This document shows positions 20,828 through 38,126 of a stretch of 64,000 bases of DNA, one piece after another. The position numbers were made by a program, and so were the translations under genes. How positions within the stretch are numbered: the first letter of the stretch is position 1; each line of letters starts with the position of its first letter. Under the pieces are notes generated by a model. That model ran no database searches. It worked only from the letters and a program-made list of their open reading frames with translations, and was not told where the DNA came from. The DNA comes from Plectrocnemia conspersa (Eukaryota; Arthropoda; Insecta; Trichoptera; Polycentropodidae): the NCBI GenBank assembly GCA_009617715.1, contig VTFK01000221.1, positions 558,001 to 622,000 on the forward strand. The letters are read 5' to 3'.

Positions 20828-23800
20828 ATGGGCGACACTTCCGTGTGGGGGTACAAACACATAGGCCGCACCAGAGGGGGAGATTTTATTTCCGCCAATG
20901 GCCTCAACCACGTTTCGCCCCCTGTCGACAAGCAAAAGAGAATCTTGATGTCGATGGTCCTGGCTGGGGTGGGCTTCTTGCTGCCTTACAACAGGTGTGT
21001 ATAATTAAAGTATGATTCAGAAAAAGCAGGTCACATAATAACTCGCAAATATATCAAAGTCCGCTTTTGGGTAAACCCGGCTTAATTGCGTATCGTTGCA
21101 CTCACCAATCTGACACATATGTATAAAAGTATCCATTGTCGCAAAAAGTAACACTATAAAGCGTCACATAAGATGTAAACATTTTATTGGCAGATTTAAA
21201 AAAATAAAGTGTACGTTGATGAACTGATCAATATTTTATTGTGAAAAGAACCATATCAATTTAAAAGACGAAAAACATAATGGCAAAATAAAAAACACAC
21301 ACACACACAGTTTTAATACTAGAAAACGGTTAAAATCGGGTTTCTAAAATATTATTTAAAATGTCCAATAAACGATTACTAATCTTGTTTTTATTCTAAA
21401 TAAATACATATTTGCCTAGGATAGAAATTACTCTTTCAGCAGCTACTAAACTTTGTTTTAACGTTTTCTGGGCATCTAAGAATAATTATATATTGCTCTC
21501 TCTTCTATCGGTTGCTTCAGATATTAAACATTCAGTGTCACTGGCATTAATATTTTTTCTTCATGTTTCTCAAGAAACATATTAAGTGATATTTCATTGC
21601 TTTATTTTATAGCAGGAGGTTGTCTTATCGGACTTGAAGGACTAATGAAACGTTTTCATTTCTGTTTGATTTTTTTCTTTCGTCTTTATATTTTTTTAAT
21701 AACAAATAGTCTTACCCAGCGTCCGTACGTCACGAACGCTAGCGATGTAAAAAGCGGGAAACTCTCACTTGGGATGGCCCAAGCATTTTAGTCATAACAC
21801 AAGTTTTGCTAGGCATGTTCCAAATATATCAGAACAACCTGTTTCAATACAAGTATTTGGATGTATTCTCAACAATATTCTTCCCGGATAACATAATAAT
21901 ATAGTATATTGAAGATAGTGGAAATACACAAAATTTCAAAGTTTTAAAGCAGGTACTTTTCACTTTTTTTTTTTAATGTACATAAAAGCTACGCCGTATC
22001 TAGACAGTACACTCGTTTATTTCTAATTTCAAAGTTTTTAATATATTATTTTTAAATCAAAACATTTTGAAATACGGTCCTACAATTTTAACAATGATCG
22101 TTCCGAAGATCAGATTAGATTCTTAGAAATTCTGTTTAGCTGTAACAGATCAAACTGAAAGCGGTTTCCTTTCTATGCCATCTAAGGATCGTCACGGTCA
22201 ATTCATTTAGCTTCGTCTGAGCTCGGCTGAATTCTCGTACATTGTGATTGGGGATTGCAATATCGGTAATACCGGTATTTCATTTTGTAATACCGGTAGT
22301 ACCGAAAAAATCCATTACTTTTTCAAATCCGTACATTTTATTTGTTGAAACTATATCTCCATGGTTTTGAACTAAAAAGACGACCATGCCATTTTTTTAT
22401 GGTAAAATATATGGTAAAACTTGCGAGATTATATTTTTGGTCTTTTTTATATTACTAATTTTTGTTATTAGTATTGACTGTTTTTCTCTCTGGAATACCA
22501 ATTTTATTGCAATTTCTAATTGTGTTGACAAAAGTGACACAATTTGGCGATCGTTTTGTTATGTCGTATTTAACGTCTCTTCTAGTCCTTTATATTTCGA
22601 CAGATTTCGTAAATTCGGGGAGAAACTGGAATCTTTGTTTTTGTCTATAAGTTAATAAATGTTATACATCTTCTAATAATGGCACACAACATATTCTTGT
22701 TAAATAGTTAAGAATAAAACTTAGTTTTTTGGTGGACGGGTTGTAATTATACACAGACTGAGCCGTTGCAGAAGTTTTTTTATTAAAAGTATATAAAGTT
22801 TACATGTTTATTATATTAAATGTATATGCGAGTGAATAGTGGATGAGGCACCACCGGCCGTTGCCTTTCCGTTGAGGTCCACCAAAATAATGCACTGCCC
22901 TTTACCACCGCTACGTCAGTGTTACTAAAGTGCTGCCAAGTTTTGGGCATAATGAATAAATATATAAATATTCCCCAACAGTTTCTCTCTTTTTTTATAG
23001 TGTTACATAATTCTGACTGGTACAGATTTTTTTCTAATTACTTTAGAATATTATTTATAATAAATAACTAAAAACTACCTTATAATTCTATGATTTAATG
23101 TTTCTTTTTAAAAATATATTTTTTAATTTTGCGACAAAATGAGTAATTGTATCTAAATTGAGAAATAAGCATAAAGTTTCTGAGATAAAACATAGAAAAA
23201 GTTCACAGAAAAATAAAACTTATTCTAATATATAATTGTTGTGTTTAATTAAATTTAGTCAACCCTTGCATAGTTTAATATTAGTAACACTCGGGCGGTT
23301 AGCAAATATTTTTATTGTTTATTTCGAAAAAGATAGTTGATATAAGTCTGATGACGGCAATCAAAACTATAGAAAGATGACCAGTATCCTGTTTTCATTT
23401 TAACGTTATTGTATCACTTTTTTTTAAATCACAAATATTTCAGCTTCATCTTGGCCGTTGATTTCTACCAAGAAAAATATCCTCACACTACAATCATGTT
23501 CGACATGTCGATGGTTTATATAATAACAGCGTTTTTCGCCGTATTGCTCAATAACATGTTCGTTGAAGTATTATCGTTGAACACCAGAATTACATTTGGT
23601 AAGATTTTCTTAAAAATATATATTAAAATAATACATATACTTAATAGCGATTTTTAAATTTGACAGGATATGCTATATCACTTACGACTCTACTATTCGT
23701 TGTGCTCTTCGAAATTGACATGCAATCATTCTCTCAGAAGATTTCTTATAACATCAACTTGGTGGCAGTGGGAGCTGTGGCTTTGGGTTGTACTATTCAA

Positions 23801-26800
23801 CAGTCTAGTTATTACGGTTACACTAGTATGCTTCCAACTCGATACACCCAAGCTGTGATGACTGGAGAAAGTAAGTGAAATAAAGATCCATTTTTGTCTA
23901 TTCCTATCATTGTAATAAGAAGTAGTCTTAAAACAACATTAGAGTTGTTAACATTGAAAAAAATCAAAGCTAAATATATGCTTCTCTAAATAATTCTTTA
24001 ATTCTATAAAAGGTGCTGCAGGTGTTTGGGTATCACTGAACAGAATCCTAACTAAACTACTGCTAGACGACGAAAAACAGAATACAGAAGTATTTTTCGG
24101 ATTGACTAGTCTCACTCTGTCAATTTGTTGGATTTTGTATGTAGTCGTAAGAAGAACTGCTTTCGTTGAGTTTTATATTACACTGTGCCAAGAGTCTAGG
24201 AAAAAAATAACATTAGAACCGTCAGAAAATGCTGGTCTTGTAAGTTTAGAATTTAATGACTGTAGATTTTATAAAAAAGTATGTTTAATAATGATTCCAT
24301 TTATTTTTAGATGGATTTGGAAACTGCTTCTGGGAATAAAGAACCAGTACAAAGTCTGAGATGTTGCGTAGATAAATCTCTATCTAACGCTTGTGCTTCT
24401 AATAGTTTTGATGACAGCATAAGAAGTCAAGAAGGTAACATAATTGTTTTGATTTATATTATTTCAATCGTTAAAGCATTCCTAGCGAATTGCATTTAGT
24501 TAAGATGATGTTGAAAAACTGTTCATTTAACAAAATGAAACCCAAAAATAGATTCTCTACATATATTTATTAAATACTAATACAATTTGTTCTCAAGAGG
24601 GAAAACTGTTTCATTACATATTTTTATAAAATTGTAGACGGTGGTCAATTCTCAAATTTGAGTTTTGCTAATCCTGTATACGAGCCAGGCAGCAAAGGAC
24701 TCACATCAATTAACGAATCCACTCTTCAACTTTCCGGACCAACATTCAAAGTTGAAGATGTAATTGTACGCTCTCCGAGTGCAGGACGGACCCGTGGTAA
24801 AACCTGGGGGAGCATCAAAGGTATACTAAACAGGAAATATATTTAATATTACTAACCTGTGCTTATTTTAATATTCATAATTCAACAGCTGGAATAAGAG
24901 CAAGATGGTTAATCGCCCAACAGATATACCCGTACATGGTATTCATAGCTTTGGCGTATTTTGTGACGTTATGCTTGTATCCCGGTATAATATCAGAAAT
25001 TGTTAGCTGCCGTTTCAAATCGTGGATGCCGGTCATATTGATGACGATATTCAATTTTGGAGATCTGATTGGAAAGGTATGATTTATCTTGATCTTTAAT
25101 TTGAAGTCTTTTAGATTAATGAAGAGCAAATTATTAAGATCACATTCAATAGTACATTTTATTATTTTTTATAACACAAGTCAATTAATATTGTTTTCAC
25201 CAAATCAAATCATATAAGATAGTACATAAATGAAATTGATTATATTATATAATCAATTCTCAGGGATTATTGAGTTTTTATGTTTTAATTTTGTTTTCAG
25301 ATGTTTGCTCCGATGGTATCGGAGTGGGCCAGGAGCAAATTGGCCGCTTGGTGTTCTTTGAGGCTACTTCTACTTCCACTGCTTTTGATGTGTTGTGTGC
25401 CAAGAGGTTCTCCTCATGCCGCAGCAGCCGGTGACGTCGGCCCCGCTGTATTGGCGTTGATTTTGGGTGCTAGTGGCGGAGCTCTCGGTGCTGCTCCTAT
25501 GTTGGCTGCCGGACAGCGTGTTCGGAACGATGCTCGTGAACTAGCAGGTAGTTAATCTATAATATACTATAGTATAATGTTAACTGGTGAATGTTCATTT
25601 TACTCAATTGATATCCAGTTTTATGAATTTAAAATGATTGCTACAACACACACACTGATACTGAAGGTTGATAGCTCTATTATTATGCTATTGTGAATAT
25701 TGCCACATCGATAATATCGCGATTATTATTATGTGGCAGTGTCACAAGTGGAGCATCAAAAATAACTATACATGTTTGTATTTAAATATTAACCAAACCC
25801 TTGTGAGGTTCATTCGAAAGAATTACATGTAGTACAACTGATACATATCTTCCTATTGTATCTACATAATTAGTAAACACCTTCCTAAGACATTCAATGA
25901 TGAAGGATTCATATTACCAACTCGATAGAAATAATTAAGTTTAAGCAATACACGTAGAGCAAGGAAAAAATTATAATAAATGAAACCTATATAACTATAA
26001 GAATAGTGAAAGAGGAGATAAGATAATAATCTTCACAACCGTACTTTGAGAAGAAAAAAACAGTATCGCTTTGTGTACATACACATGCCGGTATCGCCCC
26101 TCAGGGTGACCGACCAATCACAGGGCAGACATTTATGAGCAAATGATAACCATAAGTTGAACGATATTTTTGTTGCACTGACTGAAGATAAATAGACGTT
26201 AATCAAGAAGTCAAAATATATGGGCAGAAAGTTGAAAAATGGTTTCAATGCTATTCACTCAAACTGGTTAAATCTTATGCATTGCATCACAACACCTTGC
26301 AGACTGATTGTAGTATGTAACTTATATACATTGAAAAAATGCGTGTAACACAAATATAAATGAGATTTTGTAAGTTGAAATGGAATTCATTGTGTATCCC
26401 TGGCTTGAATGCTTTATAAGTTTCTATACACTTGAGTGTTTTTTGTGTGGTCTTTATAATAATATAATACGATAAAATTGTTACAGGAAACATTATGACT
26501 CTTTCATACAACATTGGCTTAACGATGGGGTCACTGGTGGCGTATCTATTAGAAGCGATGCTCGGTCCTCAAGTTCCGAGCGCTTGTGGCTCGGTGTATC
26601 CCACAATCGGTCCAGCGACAAGAGCCACCATAAGTACAACTACAGCAAACATTACAACCTCAACTGAAGCGATAACTACAAGCATGACTTATATAACAAC
26701 GGCTCTAATGCAAAATATTACACAAATAATACTTTTAACAACGACAACAACAGAGAAACCGTTTGATTTGACATCGACTCTACCAGCAAACTTGAGTTTT

Positions 26801-26863
26801 AATTTGACGACAAGTTTTCCATCTACAACTACCAATCTTCCAATGCCGACGATTGTGAATTAA
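20828..26863 (+). CDS. ENT4: equilibrative nucleoside transporter 4-like (SLC29A4/PMAT-type)
   Basis: ENT4 is a multi-spanning plasma-membrane carrier; the human form moves monoamines, organic cations and adenosine. Nine exons chain in phase: 20828-20994, 23444-23598, 23667-23870, 24013-24239, 24311-24434, 24638-24820, 24889-25076, 25301-25547 and 26487-26863, giving 623 residues. Strong ENT4 signatures are LLPYNSFILAVDFY, TTIMFDMSMVYIITAFFAVL, VALGCTIQQSSYYGYTSMLP, RYTQAVMTGESAAGVW and SLNRILTKLLLDDE. Human ENT4 has FDMSLTYILVALAAVLLNN, QQSSFYGYTGMLPKRYTQG and LSRILTKLLL in the same places. The central cytoplasmic loop (exons 4-6) is long and polar. TM7-TM11 follow, from WLIAQQIYPYMVFIALAYF to MTLSYNIGLTMGSLVAYLLE. 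After TM11 there is an unusual Thr-rich tail of about 80 residues with several N-glycosylation sequons. Intron 1 is 2.4 kb. Polyadenylation signals occur in the AT-rich DNA after 26863. Confidence 0.93.
22245..22400. repeat. dispersed repeat, copy in ENT4 intron 1
   Basis: The segment starting GGGATTGCAATATCGGTAAT and containing ACCGGTAGTACCGAAAA resembles 45485-45600 in CARMIL intron 12, in the same orientation. The order of sub-blocks is similar (the TTGTTGAAA and TTTTGAACTA parts), with the ACCGGTA-rich start. The start resembles the end of a hAT-type element, but I cannot define both ends. Confidence 0.5.
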
Positions 26864-27378
26864 TATAATTATTTCTATTATAAAAGTACAGTATTATATC
26901 TCCTATTACTGAATCAATCATAATTTTATACATATAGCATTAACAAATCACACATATCTTGTATCAACGTTTTAAAATGGTATTTCAACTGGACCGTCCG
27001 TTTTAATCATTTATTTACTTAATCTCAGAGTCACATATAAAAGCTACGATGCTGTGCTTACAAATTTTATAAAGTGCCATATGCATGTACAATAAAAAAT
27101 ATTAAAAAAAAACTATTGACGAGTTTGATAAAGTGTGAGAATATTTTATATACATTTATGTTTATGTACAATAAACAAACTTGTGATAAAATTGAATGTG
27201 AAAAGACTATTAGCGTCTGTAAAAATGTCTAGATATAAATAAATATAAACTATTACACCTCAGCATGTCCTTTTTATATGTACATATATCTAATTAATGT
27301 GTTTCATTGAAGGTTTTTTAATCACTTTCAAAACTTTTTTACTTCAAACCGCTTATAGCCAATATAATATGTAAAATG

Positions 27379-27472
<94 letters not shown>

Positions 27473-28990
27473 TATATTATGATTTTAAAAATCATTTAGT
27501 ACTGATTTCATAGACTGTTATTTTAATCATTTAGCGAAATAATACTAAGTGTGGTTGAACTCATTTCATATTACTTATAATTAACATTAGGTGGTTGAGT
27601 CTTATCGATTCCATCGATGCACGATAGAAAAAATCTTTTGGATTATTGTACAGGGTGGCGCATTTAAATTATTATTAGTTGTAAGTCGTGTTTTATATGT
27701 CGTGCTCTCTCACATACAAACAACTTGTTGAATGACATACATCGATTTGATTGCTCCATCACTTTTTATCGTTGTAGAGCATTATTTCAGTGTGGAAGTT
27801 TATATGTTCTCTTTTAAAATCACATTAGCATTTATTCGGTGGTATCTAAGATATTTAAAATTTGGGAAAGCGTTAAAAATTACCACTGTAGAGATTAAAT
27901 GGAAGCATTGTACTAGGCCAGCACTTCGTTTCAGCCCATGGGCGAATGGCCTCAACTCTTCAACTCAGTGCATAGTATGAAGTAATGACTGTCTAAAAGT
28001 GCACTATACAATAGGAGAGATAGATAACTCATTGCTGCTGAAAACAGTGAACTAAATGAGTAATTGTTGAAGCACTAGGTGTGAGTATTTTAGTTTGTTA
28101 TTCAATTGTAAATATTTGCATTATTCAATTTTTAAAAAGTAAATCATATTAAAAGAATTATAAATTATTCAAACTCTAGTATAAAACGGCATTATTTATT
28201 TTATTCTTAGCTTATAAATTTGATATATTTCACTCATTGATTATAACGTTTTTAAACTACAATCACAATGAAAGCTCAAGAGTTTTTATTACACTTAAAT
28301 GTGCTACAAATATTTTTAGATATGTTTTTTCATTCATAAATTTTAATATTAAAATTATAATTGACATAAAAATTGTTATACGATAAATGTTGATATTTAA
28401 CTTTTGTAAATTAGAAGTGTAAAAAGTTTCTAGATCGATTGATCGATGATCATATTTAATTGTTATGTATTTTTTACTAATTACTAATTATACTTTAATG
28501 TACTAATGAAATTAATTATTGAAAAAATCTGTTTTAATTTAGCAGTTTTTAATTATTTTCTTCTACAATAAATTCATACCATTGTAAATATTATAATACG
28601 TGCATTTACCGTAAAGCTTATCATAGCCAAGTGTACGTATTAAAATGGTTGTGAAAGTTTGAATGAATGTTTAATTTCATTATTTAAAAATAAAATGTGT
28701 ATGTACAAATTAAGTAATATAAATCAATACTTATATTTTATTCAGTTACTATTTTAATCACTCATACTATCACAATAACTTTGTCGTCACAACAAACAAA
28801 TGTTTTTCCATAGTTATATTGTGTTTGATCAATATGGATAGAAGCAAAATTATTTTTCATACCAACTATATTAAAAACGTAATATTTTGTAATATGGTGT
28901 AACAAATTAGAGCTAATTTGTACTTAAACTATGATTTGTATAAATAAATTGCATACTCATTAATAAATTGCAGTAGTTTCACTTTAAAAA
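26864..28990. other. intergenic spacer between ENT4 and IQCA1
   Basis: It contains the ENT4 3' UTR with several AATAAA-like signals (near 27089 and 27169), a long (TA)n tract and the upstream region of IQCA1. The motif TATCGATTCCATCGATGC near 27603-27620 contains ATCGAT cores of the kind bound by insect DREF/BEAF factors; that is only suggestive. No other gene is seen. Confidence 0.45.
27381..27468. repeat. (TA)n microsatellite
   Basis: An almost uninterrupted alternating AT tract of about 88 bases, ending in a slightly imperfect ATAAATATATATTAT stretch. Confidence 0.95.
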
Positions 28991-33226
<4,236 letters not shown>

Positions 33227-33287
33227 AAAATATTTATATATAATTTTGTATGTCTTTATTGAAGAAATTAAATAAACATTTGACAAA

Positions 33288-34550
33288 TTAATATAATGTA
33301 TCATGCCATTGTAACGTCTGATATGTTACGTTATCGTCGCTATTTAAGTATGCGTAAACAGTTAATTTGTTAACCGATACACCTAATCGACCGAAAGCAA
33401 CAATTTCAGATAATCTGATCTTATCGTTAGTACTTTTAATGCATTTTACGATTGAAACTGCGTGAAATTTTACTGGATCACCTAAAAATATGATTAAGGT
33501 TATTGTATGATTAATTAAAAACTACTTCATAAAAATATCAAACCTAAATATACTAAGAAATCGCCACCAAATTTTGTACCAGCTGTGACATAAAATCCTT
33601 TATTATACAGATCTTTAAATATTGCGTATTTTATCTTTCCTATCTTTGATGTGATACTAGGAATTAATTTATCAATAGATATGTCTTCTAAATCTAAAAA
33701 TAAATAGGTGTTACAATAAATATGTAATAATTCGATTTTAATAAATTAGTTACTAACTATGAGGCCAAGGATGTTCTGTCGGTATTTGAATCAAAGAATT
33801 ATCAATCGATAGCGGTACAACTTTTTGAATCTCTTCTTGTATCAAAGTTTCTTTATTACAATCTTGAATCATATTATTATAATTAAATACACAAAGTATT
33901 AATTATTATTAATATACGTTAAAAAGTATTAATTATTATTAATATACCTGAAGATTTTCCTTTATTTGACAATTTCTTTTTCTTTCCTGCTATAATCATA
34001 TCTATTTTTAAAGATATCTGGTTTATCCTTTTTTCTTTCATGCAATCAATTTGTTCGGAATATAATCTATAATAAAATAATTATTTAAAAAATCAGCCTT
34101 TAACAAAATAAATATAATATTTACTTTTCTTCAGTTTCTTCGGATAATTTGACAATATTTTCATCGGGTAATTCATTTAGATTAGTATATTGAACTAATT
34201 TACATAAACCATTTTCAATCAACAACGCTGTTTGTTCGGACATTAATACCATTGGAAGTCCTATAAAAAACAATGCAATAACAGCACGATTTTTATTTCA
34301 TAACATTAAATAAAATAAGATGATACCTTGATAAGAATCTTGTCTAGGTAATGTAGCTATAGTTCCAATTAATTCGCCAATTATGCGATATTCATTTCTG
34401 ATTTTCAGCCAGTCTGTATTTTATGCAATTTATAATGATATATACAAACAAATATTAATAAAAAGTGCAATATGATAAAATTTTATTGATAAAAGTACCG
34501 GAAGCATTCCAAATTGATGCTTGTCCATTAGAAAAATATAAAGGAATCAT
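33288..34550 (-). CDS. TSEN34: tRNA-splicing endonuclease subunit Sen34
   Basis: TSEN34 is a catalytic subunit of the nuclear tRNA-splicing endonuclease and cuts the 3' splice site of tRNA introns. Seven short exons chain exactly in phase: 34550-34499, 34413-34327, 34260-34125, 34066-33948, 33862-33758, 33693-33544 and 33481-33288. They give 280 residues (human 310). The N-terminal domain reads GELIGTIATLPRQDSYQGLP, as in the family (VGALPRGPRQNSRLGLPLLL). The catalytic domain reads KYAIFKDLYNKGFYVTAG, then TKFGGDFLVYLGDPVKFHAV and FGRLGVSVNKLTVYAYLNS, ending TLQWHDTLY. The catalytic triad is visible as Y215, H223 and K255, spaced as in characterised Sen34 proteins. The middle is a charged linker (AGKKKKLSNKGKSS). 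The start at 34550 (MIPLYFSNGQASIW) fits the family's N-terminus. It is convergent with IQCA1. The introns are 59-85 bases each. Confidence 0.93.
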
Positions 34551-36049
34551 ATTTTTTCCGTTATCTAATTGAATTCGGTGAATTGTTTTGACAGCGTTTT
34601 TGACATTTAGCGCTTTCGATGTATTTTTTTGGTTATAACACTAATAACATTGAGCATTAAAATTTTAACTTTTTATATAGCATTATAAAATAAATCAAAA
34701 ATATAAACAAGACTTTAAATTTTTTACTGAGAAAGATCATTTAAAATATTGCCTAAATTATAATTTGTCCACAAATTATTCGTTAATTTTGCCGTGCAAA
34801 TAACATTTTTACCATATGTTGTGATTGATGTTACAAAATGGTTATAAAAAACATGGTTGAATTTTAGACTAGTAAGATTAAAATGCATGTTTTATTATAA
34901 TCGGCCTAAAATTCTTCAAGTGTTTAAAAATATTAATGGCGAACTCAACTAGCTACGGGTCGTCCATGACACTTTAATGGTGACTGGAGATGGATTTGAC
35001 ATAAGACTTGGTAAGCGTATATGCAACCGCGTGCACACGATCAGAGATCACTAAGAATTAAAAAACACTCAAAATCATTTCGTGGAGTTAGCAGATGATA
35101 TTCAAAAAACATTTATGTATTTATTTCCGCTTATAAATTTTATAACACACATACCTTCTAATGTTAAAAAACTTACATATAAATTATTTTCGACAACATG
35201 TCAATTGCACTGATGTTTTAAAAACGTCATTTCTACTAATGTTTAGGACTAAAAAATATATTCTAGTAACTTTTTAAATATTTATAAATAATAATTTTAC
35301 ATTTAATAGGTGTATATTTTTAATGTTAGATCAGCAAAAGGTTAACAAATATTTTTTTGGCTCACTTTATATTATTATAAATTGAGCCAAAAAACTATTA
35401 TGGTGATTAACCCTTAGACCGCCGACCGGTAAATTGTTAATTACTCGCTGTACGCCATGCGTTTTTAGCGATATAATTTTTTGGCTACTTACTCTGTTTA
35501 ACACATCATTACAGCCAAAATACTCAATTTTTATATTTTAAAATTATATATGTATGATTAACATGGTTTAAACATTCTAATTATATCAATAAACAAACAT
35601 TTTTAGTCGTATTGTTGGAAATATGGAGTGAACAAAACTAAATCTATTCGTCGGTCCGCGAGTTGGCTCGCGTACACACACCTACACACACATGAACGCG
35701 CGCGGCACTATACAAGCGAACGACAAGCAGGGTCATGCTCACACTGAGACAATTTTAATATATAATATAAATCTGCAACGCATTTTTTCTTCGTCTGACC
35801 TACATCCTGTTATAAAAATTTACAAATCGACAACATTTCTTTGATGCATACAAAATCACATATATCGTACACAAAAATAACCCTAATAACCAAACCGTTT
35901 GTTTTTGATCAATGGTGTTTGCAATTGGTTGTTGTTGAAGGTTGTCATATTTCTTTATATATAAAAATAATAAATAATAAAACTTGATAGCAAGATACGA
36001 TGTTACATTTAACTATATATAATTATATGTATAATTTATAATATATACA
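34551..36049. other. spacer upstream of TSEN34
   Basis: No gene seen. The stretch near 35410-35460 (GACCGCCGACCGG, then a CGCTGTACGCCATGCG part) has a GC-rich character that contrasts with its surroundings. It loosely resembles 58785-58805 (ACTCGACCGACCGACGGG), perhaps part of a dispersed repeat. Confidence 0.4.
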
Positions 36050-36420
36050 TATTCTTCTTCTTCTTCTTCCACGGCACTACAACCGGTGATCGGTTTTGGC
36101 ATTTTCACCTAATTTATTGTAGGGCTTCTAGATATATCTTGAGTTTTAGTATTTCTTCCGATATTGTTTGCATTTTTCCTGGTTGTAATATTGCACATTC
36201 CACCTTTCAAAATTGAAGTCCAATCGTTTATCTAGATTTCGATCGTCTAGGTTATTATGAATCGGGGCGGATTTATTATTTCTTTGTGATTTTTGAATAA
36301 TTATTTGGATTTATCGACGTTGATTGGTTTGCTCCATGATAGAAACCCTCCTCCTTTATCCGGGCTTGGGACCGGCAAGAGTGCAACATATCTACACTCC
36401 AGGCGGAATATGTCATATAT
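36050..36420 (-). mobile_element. LINE 3'-end fragment with (GAA)n tail
   Basis: Read on the minus strand the block runs through GCCGGTCCCAAGCCCGGATA near 36375, continues for 300 bases, and ends GTAGTGCCGTGG followed by a (GAA)n tract at 36070-36053. A short simple-repeat tail at one end of a non-coding block is the usual footprint of a 5'-truncated RTE-like LINE. The GGTCCCAAGCCCGG part is a segment I associate with insect retroelements, from memory only. Confidence 0.45.
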
Positions 36421-37394
36421 ATTACACACACACACACACATATATATACAATAAATAATAAACTTTTCGACCATCGTGACGCATTGGGGTAACCTGTTAG
36501 GTCACGATGGTATTAATTTAATGTAAATAAATAGAACAAGTAAAATAAAATGATTCTACGACAAGGAATCGTTTTTGTTATTATTATTATTATTTAATAT
36601 TTACTAAGAGTTAATATTGATATTTTATTTATTATATCTTATTTATATTTATTAATAAGTATTTAATAGTAATTATTATTATTATTATTTAATTATTACA
36701 AACAATAAAACCAATCAAAAAACAGTTGACAATATTAAAACAGTCGAAATAACGTATAAATATATTCATATATTTACAAATCACAATTATCATTGAAATA
36801 TTGATGACATAATTTAATTTTGATTCATAAATTAAAGTATAAAAAAACGAATTTCCGCGATGCGTTTGTGCTAACCCTAAAAGTGGTCTAAATAAGCACG
36901 ATCGAAACCACGCGCGAAATACAAACGACTAAAATTAAGGCGTGACTTTATAATTATATATACCACTGTTTCATCGCAAATTCTATAAATAAAATCACTG
37001 AAATCGTTTACTAGGAACTCAAACTGATTTTTAAAACATATATTGCCAACTTTTACCTTTCCGTTTCTTTAAAAAACGAAGGTTTTAACGAGCGCATCAT
37101 ATCATGCGCTTGGCGTTAGACAGTAGATTTAGTTGCGCATCATATCATGCGCTTGGCGTTGAAAGGATTAACAAACAATTATATAACTAAGAACTATTTT
37201 ATAGACTAAATATAATGAACTGATTTTCGATACAAACATCAAAAATTATTTTCTTATAACCATTGAAATTTATTTTTTACTTTTATATGTGTGTCCATGA
37301 TTTTCAAATGTTCATTAGCAATTAAAAAAATATGTCAACAAATTAAATGGTCAAAATTTAAATCAACTTTTGGCCAGAAAAAATATCAAATCTT
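36421..37394. other. spacer with simple repeats and a 26-bp direct repeat
   Basis: A CA microsatellite lies at about 36424-36440 and ATT-rich triplet tracts at 36570-36700. At 37092-37117 and 37135-37160 an identical 26-base unit (GCGCATCATATCATGCGCTT plus GGCGTT) is repeated with a 43-base period. Each unit contains the inverted pair GCGCAT / ATGCGC. Confidence 0.6.
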
Positions 37395-37820
37395 GGTCAG
37401 AATTTTATTAAGCCCCCAAAAGTCTTCCTACATCGTCTTCGCCCAGTAGTACTCGTATTATTGGACCAAGACATGTGTGTAACTTTTGTTCTGGTAATAC
37501 AATTACGCGTGTGTCGTGCTTTGTTTATCACAGAGCGGTGTGTCAAATGTATAAAGTAATAAAATGTCTGGATTTCTAGGCATTTAGATTTTTTTGTATG
37601 TTATATGTTTATAGGTGTATGCTTTATTTTAAGTAATTTAGGTTTTTCATTTTGTAATTTTCATTTAGTCAAGAAAAATATAAACAAATATATTGTGTCT
37701 TATTGCGAACGTATGAGAAGCTGCGCGTGCTTGACGTCATCGGGTCTGAGTAGGAAATGCGTTTGTATGCATGCATAAACAATGACAAAAAGACATAGCG
37801 TTGTCTTGTTCTACGGTTGA
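37395..37820 (+). mobile_element. piggyBac 3'-end fragment, second copy
   Basis: An inverted copy, relative to 2300-2750, of the same element. It includes a relic of the Cys-rich C-terminus (near 37440-37560: RIIGPRHVCNFCSGN, then CFVYHRAVCQMYK, stop) and the non-coding 3' end with TGACGTCATCGGGTCTGAGT. The end at 37820 abuts TTAA at 37821-37824, just as the other copy abuts TTAA at 2296-2299. The upstream transposase domain seen at 3 kb is not present here. Confidence 0.75.
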
Positions 37821-37849
37821 TTAAAAATATATCGATCTCCCGATAGTTG

Positions 37850-38126
37850 ACGTTTTTAATAATTGAAGTATTTTAAAATATTAAAAACATGTTCTAGTTT
37901 TTAGTTTGGAAAAAATGGTCGCCCTAGCTTACTAATAAATCTATGTTAATACTCATAATGTTTGTATTATTTTGTATATATTTTTTCATTGCAAAGAAAC
38001 TGTCATTGAAGTTTTTATTGATGGCAGCATTATATATAATGTCAAAACTTTGACGTTTCTCTTCATGTGTATATTATTTTAGCTTAATCATTAGCATTGA
38101 TTTATAAATAAACATCTATAATTAAA
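37850..38126. promoter_or_regulatory. upstream region of SDR39U1
   Basis: AT-rich sequence immediately above the SDR39U1 start. No TATA box or initiator can be called with confidence. Confidence 0.25.

Noticed and set aside
25301..25555. Possible separate small membrane protein starting MFAPMVSEWARSK
   Set aside because: It is exon 8 of ENT4: it is in phase with both flanking exons and has the family's TM8-TM9 sequence.
27732..27980. 82-codon plus-strand open frame between ENT4 and IQCA1
   Set aside because: No splice partners, no recognisable motif and no clear link to either gene; probably chance.
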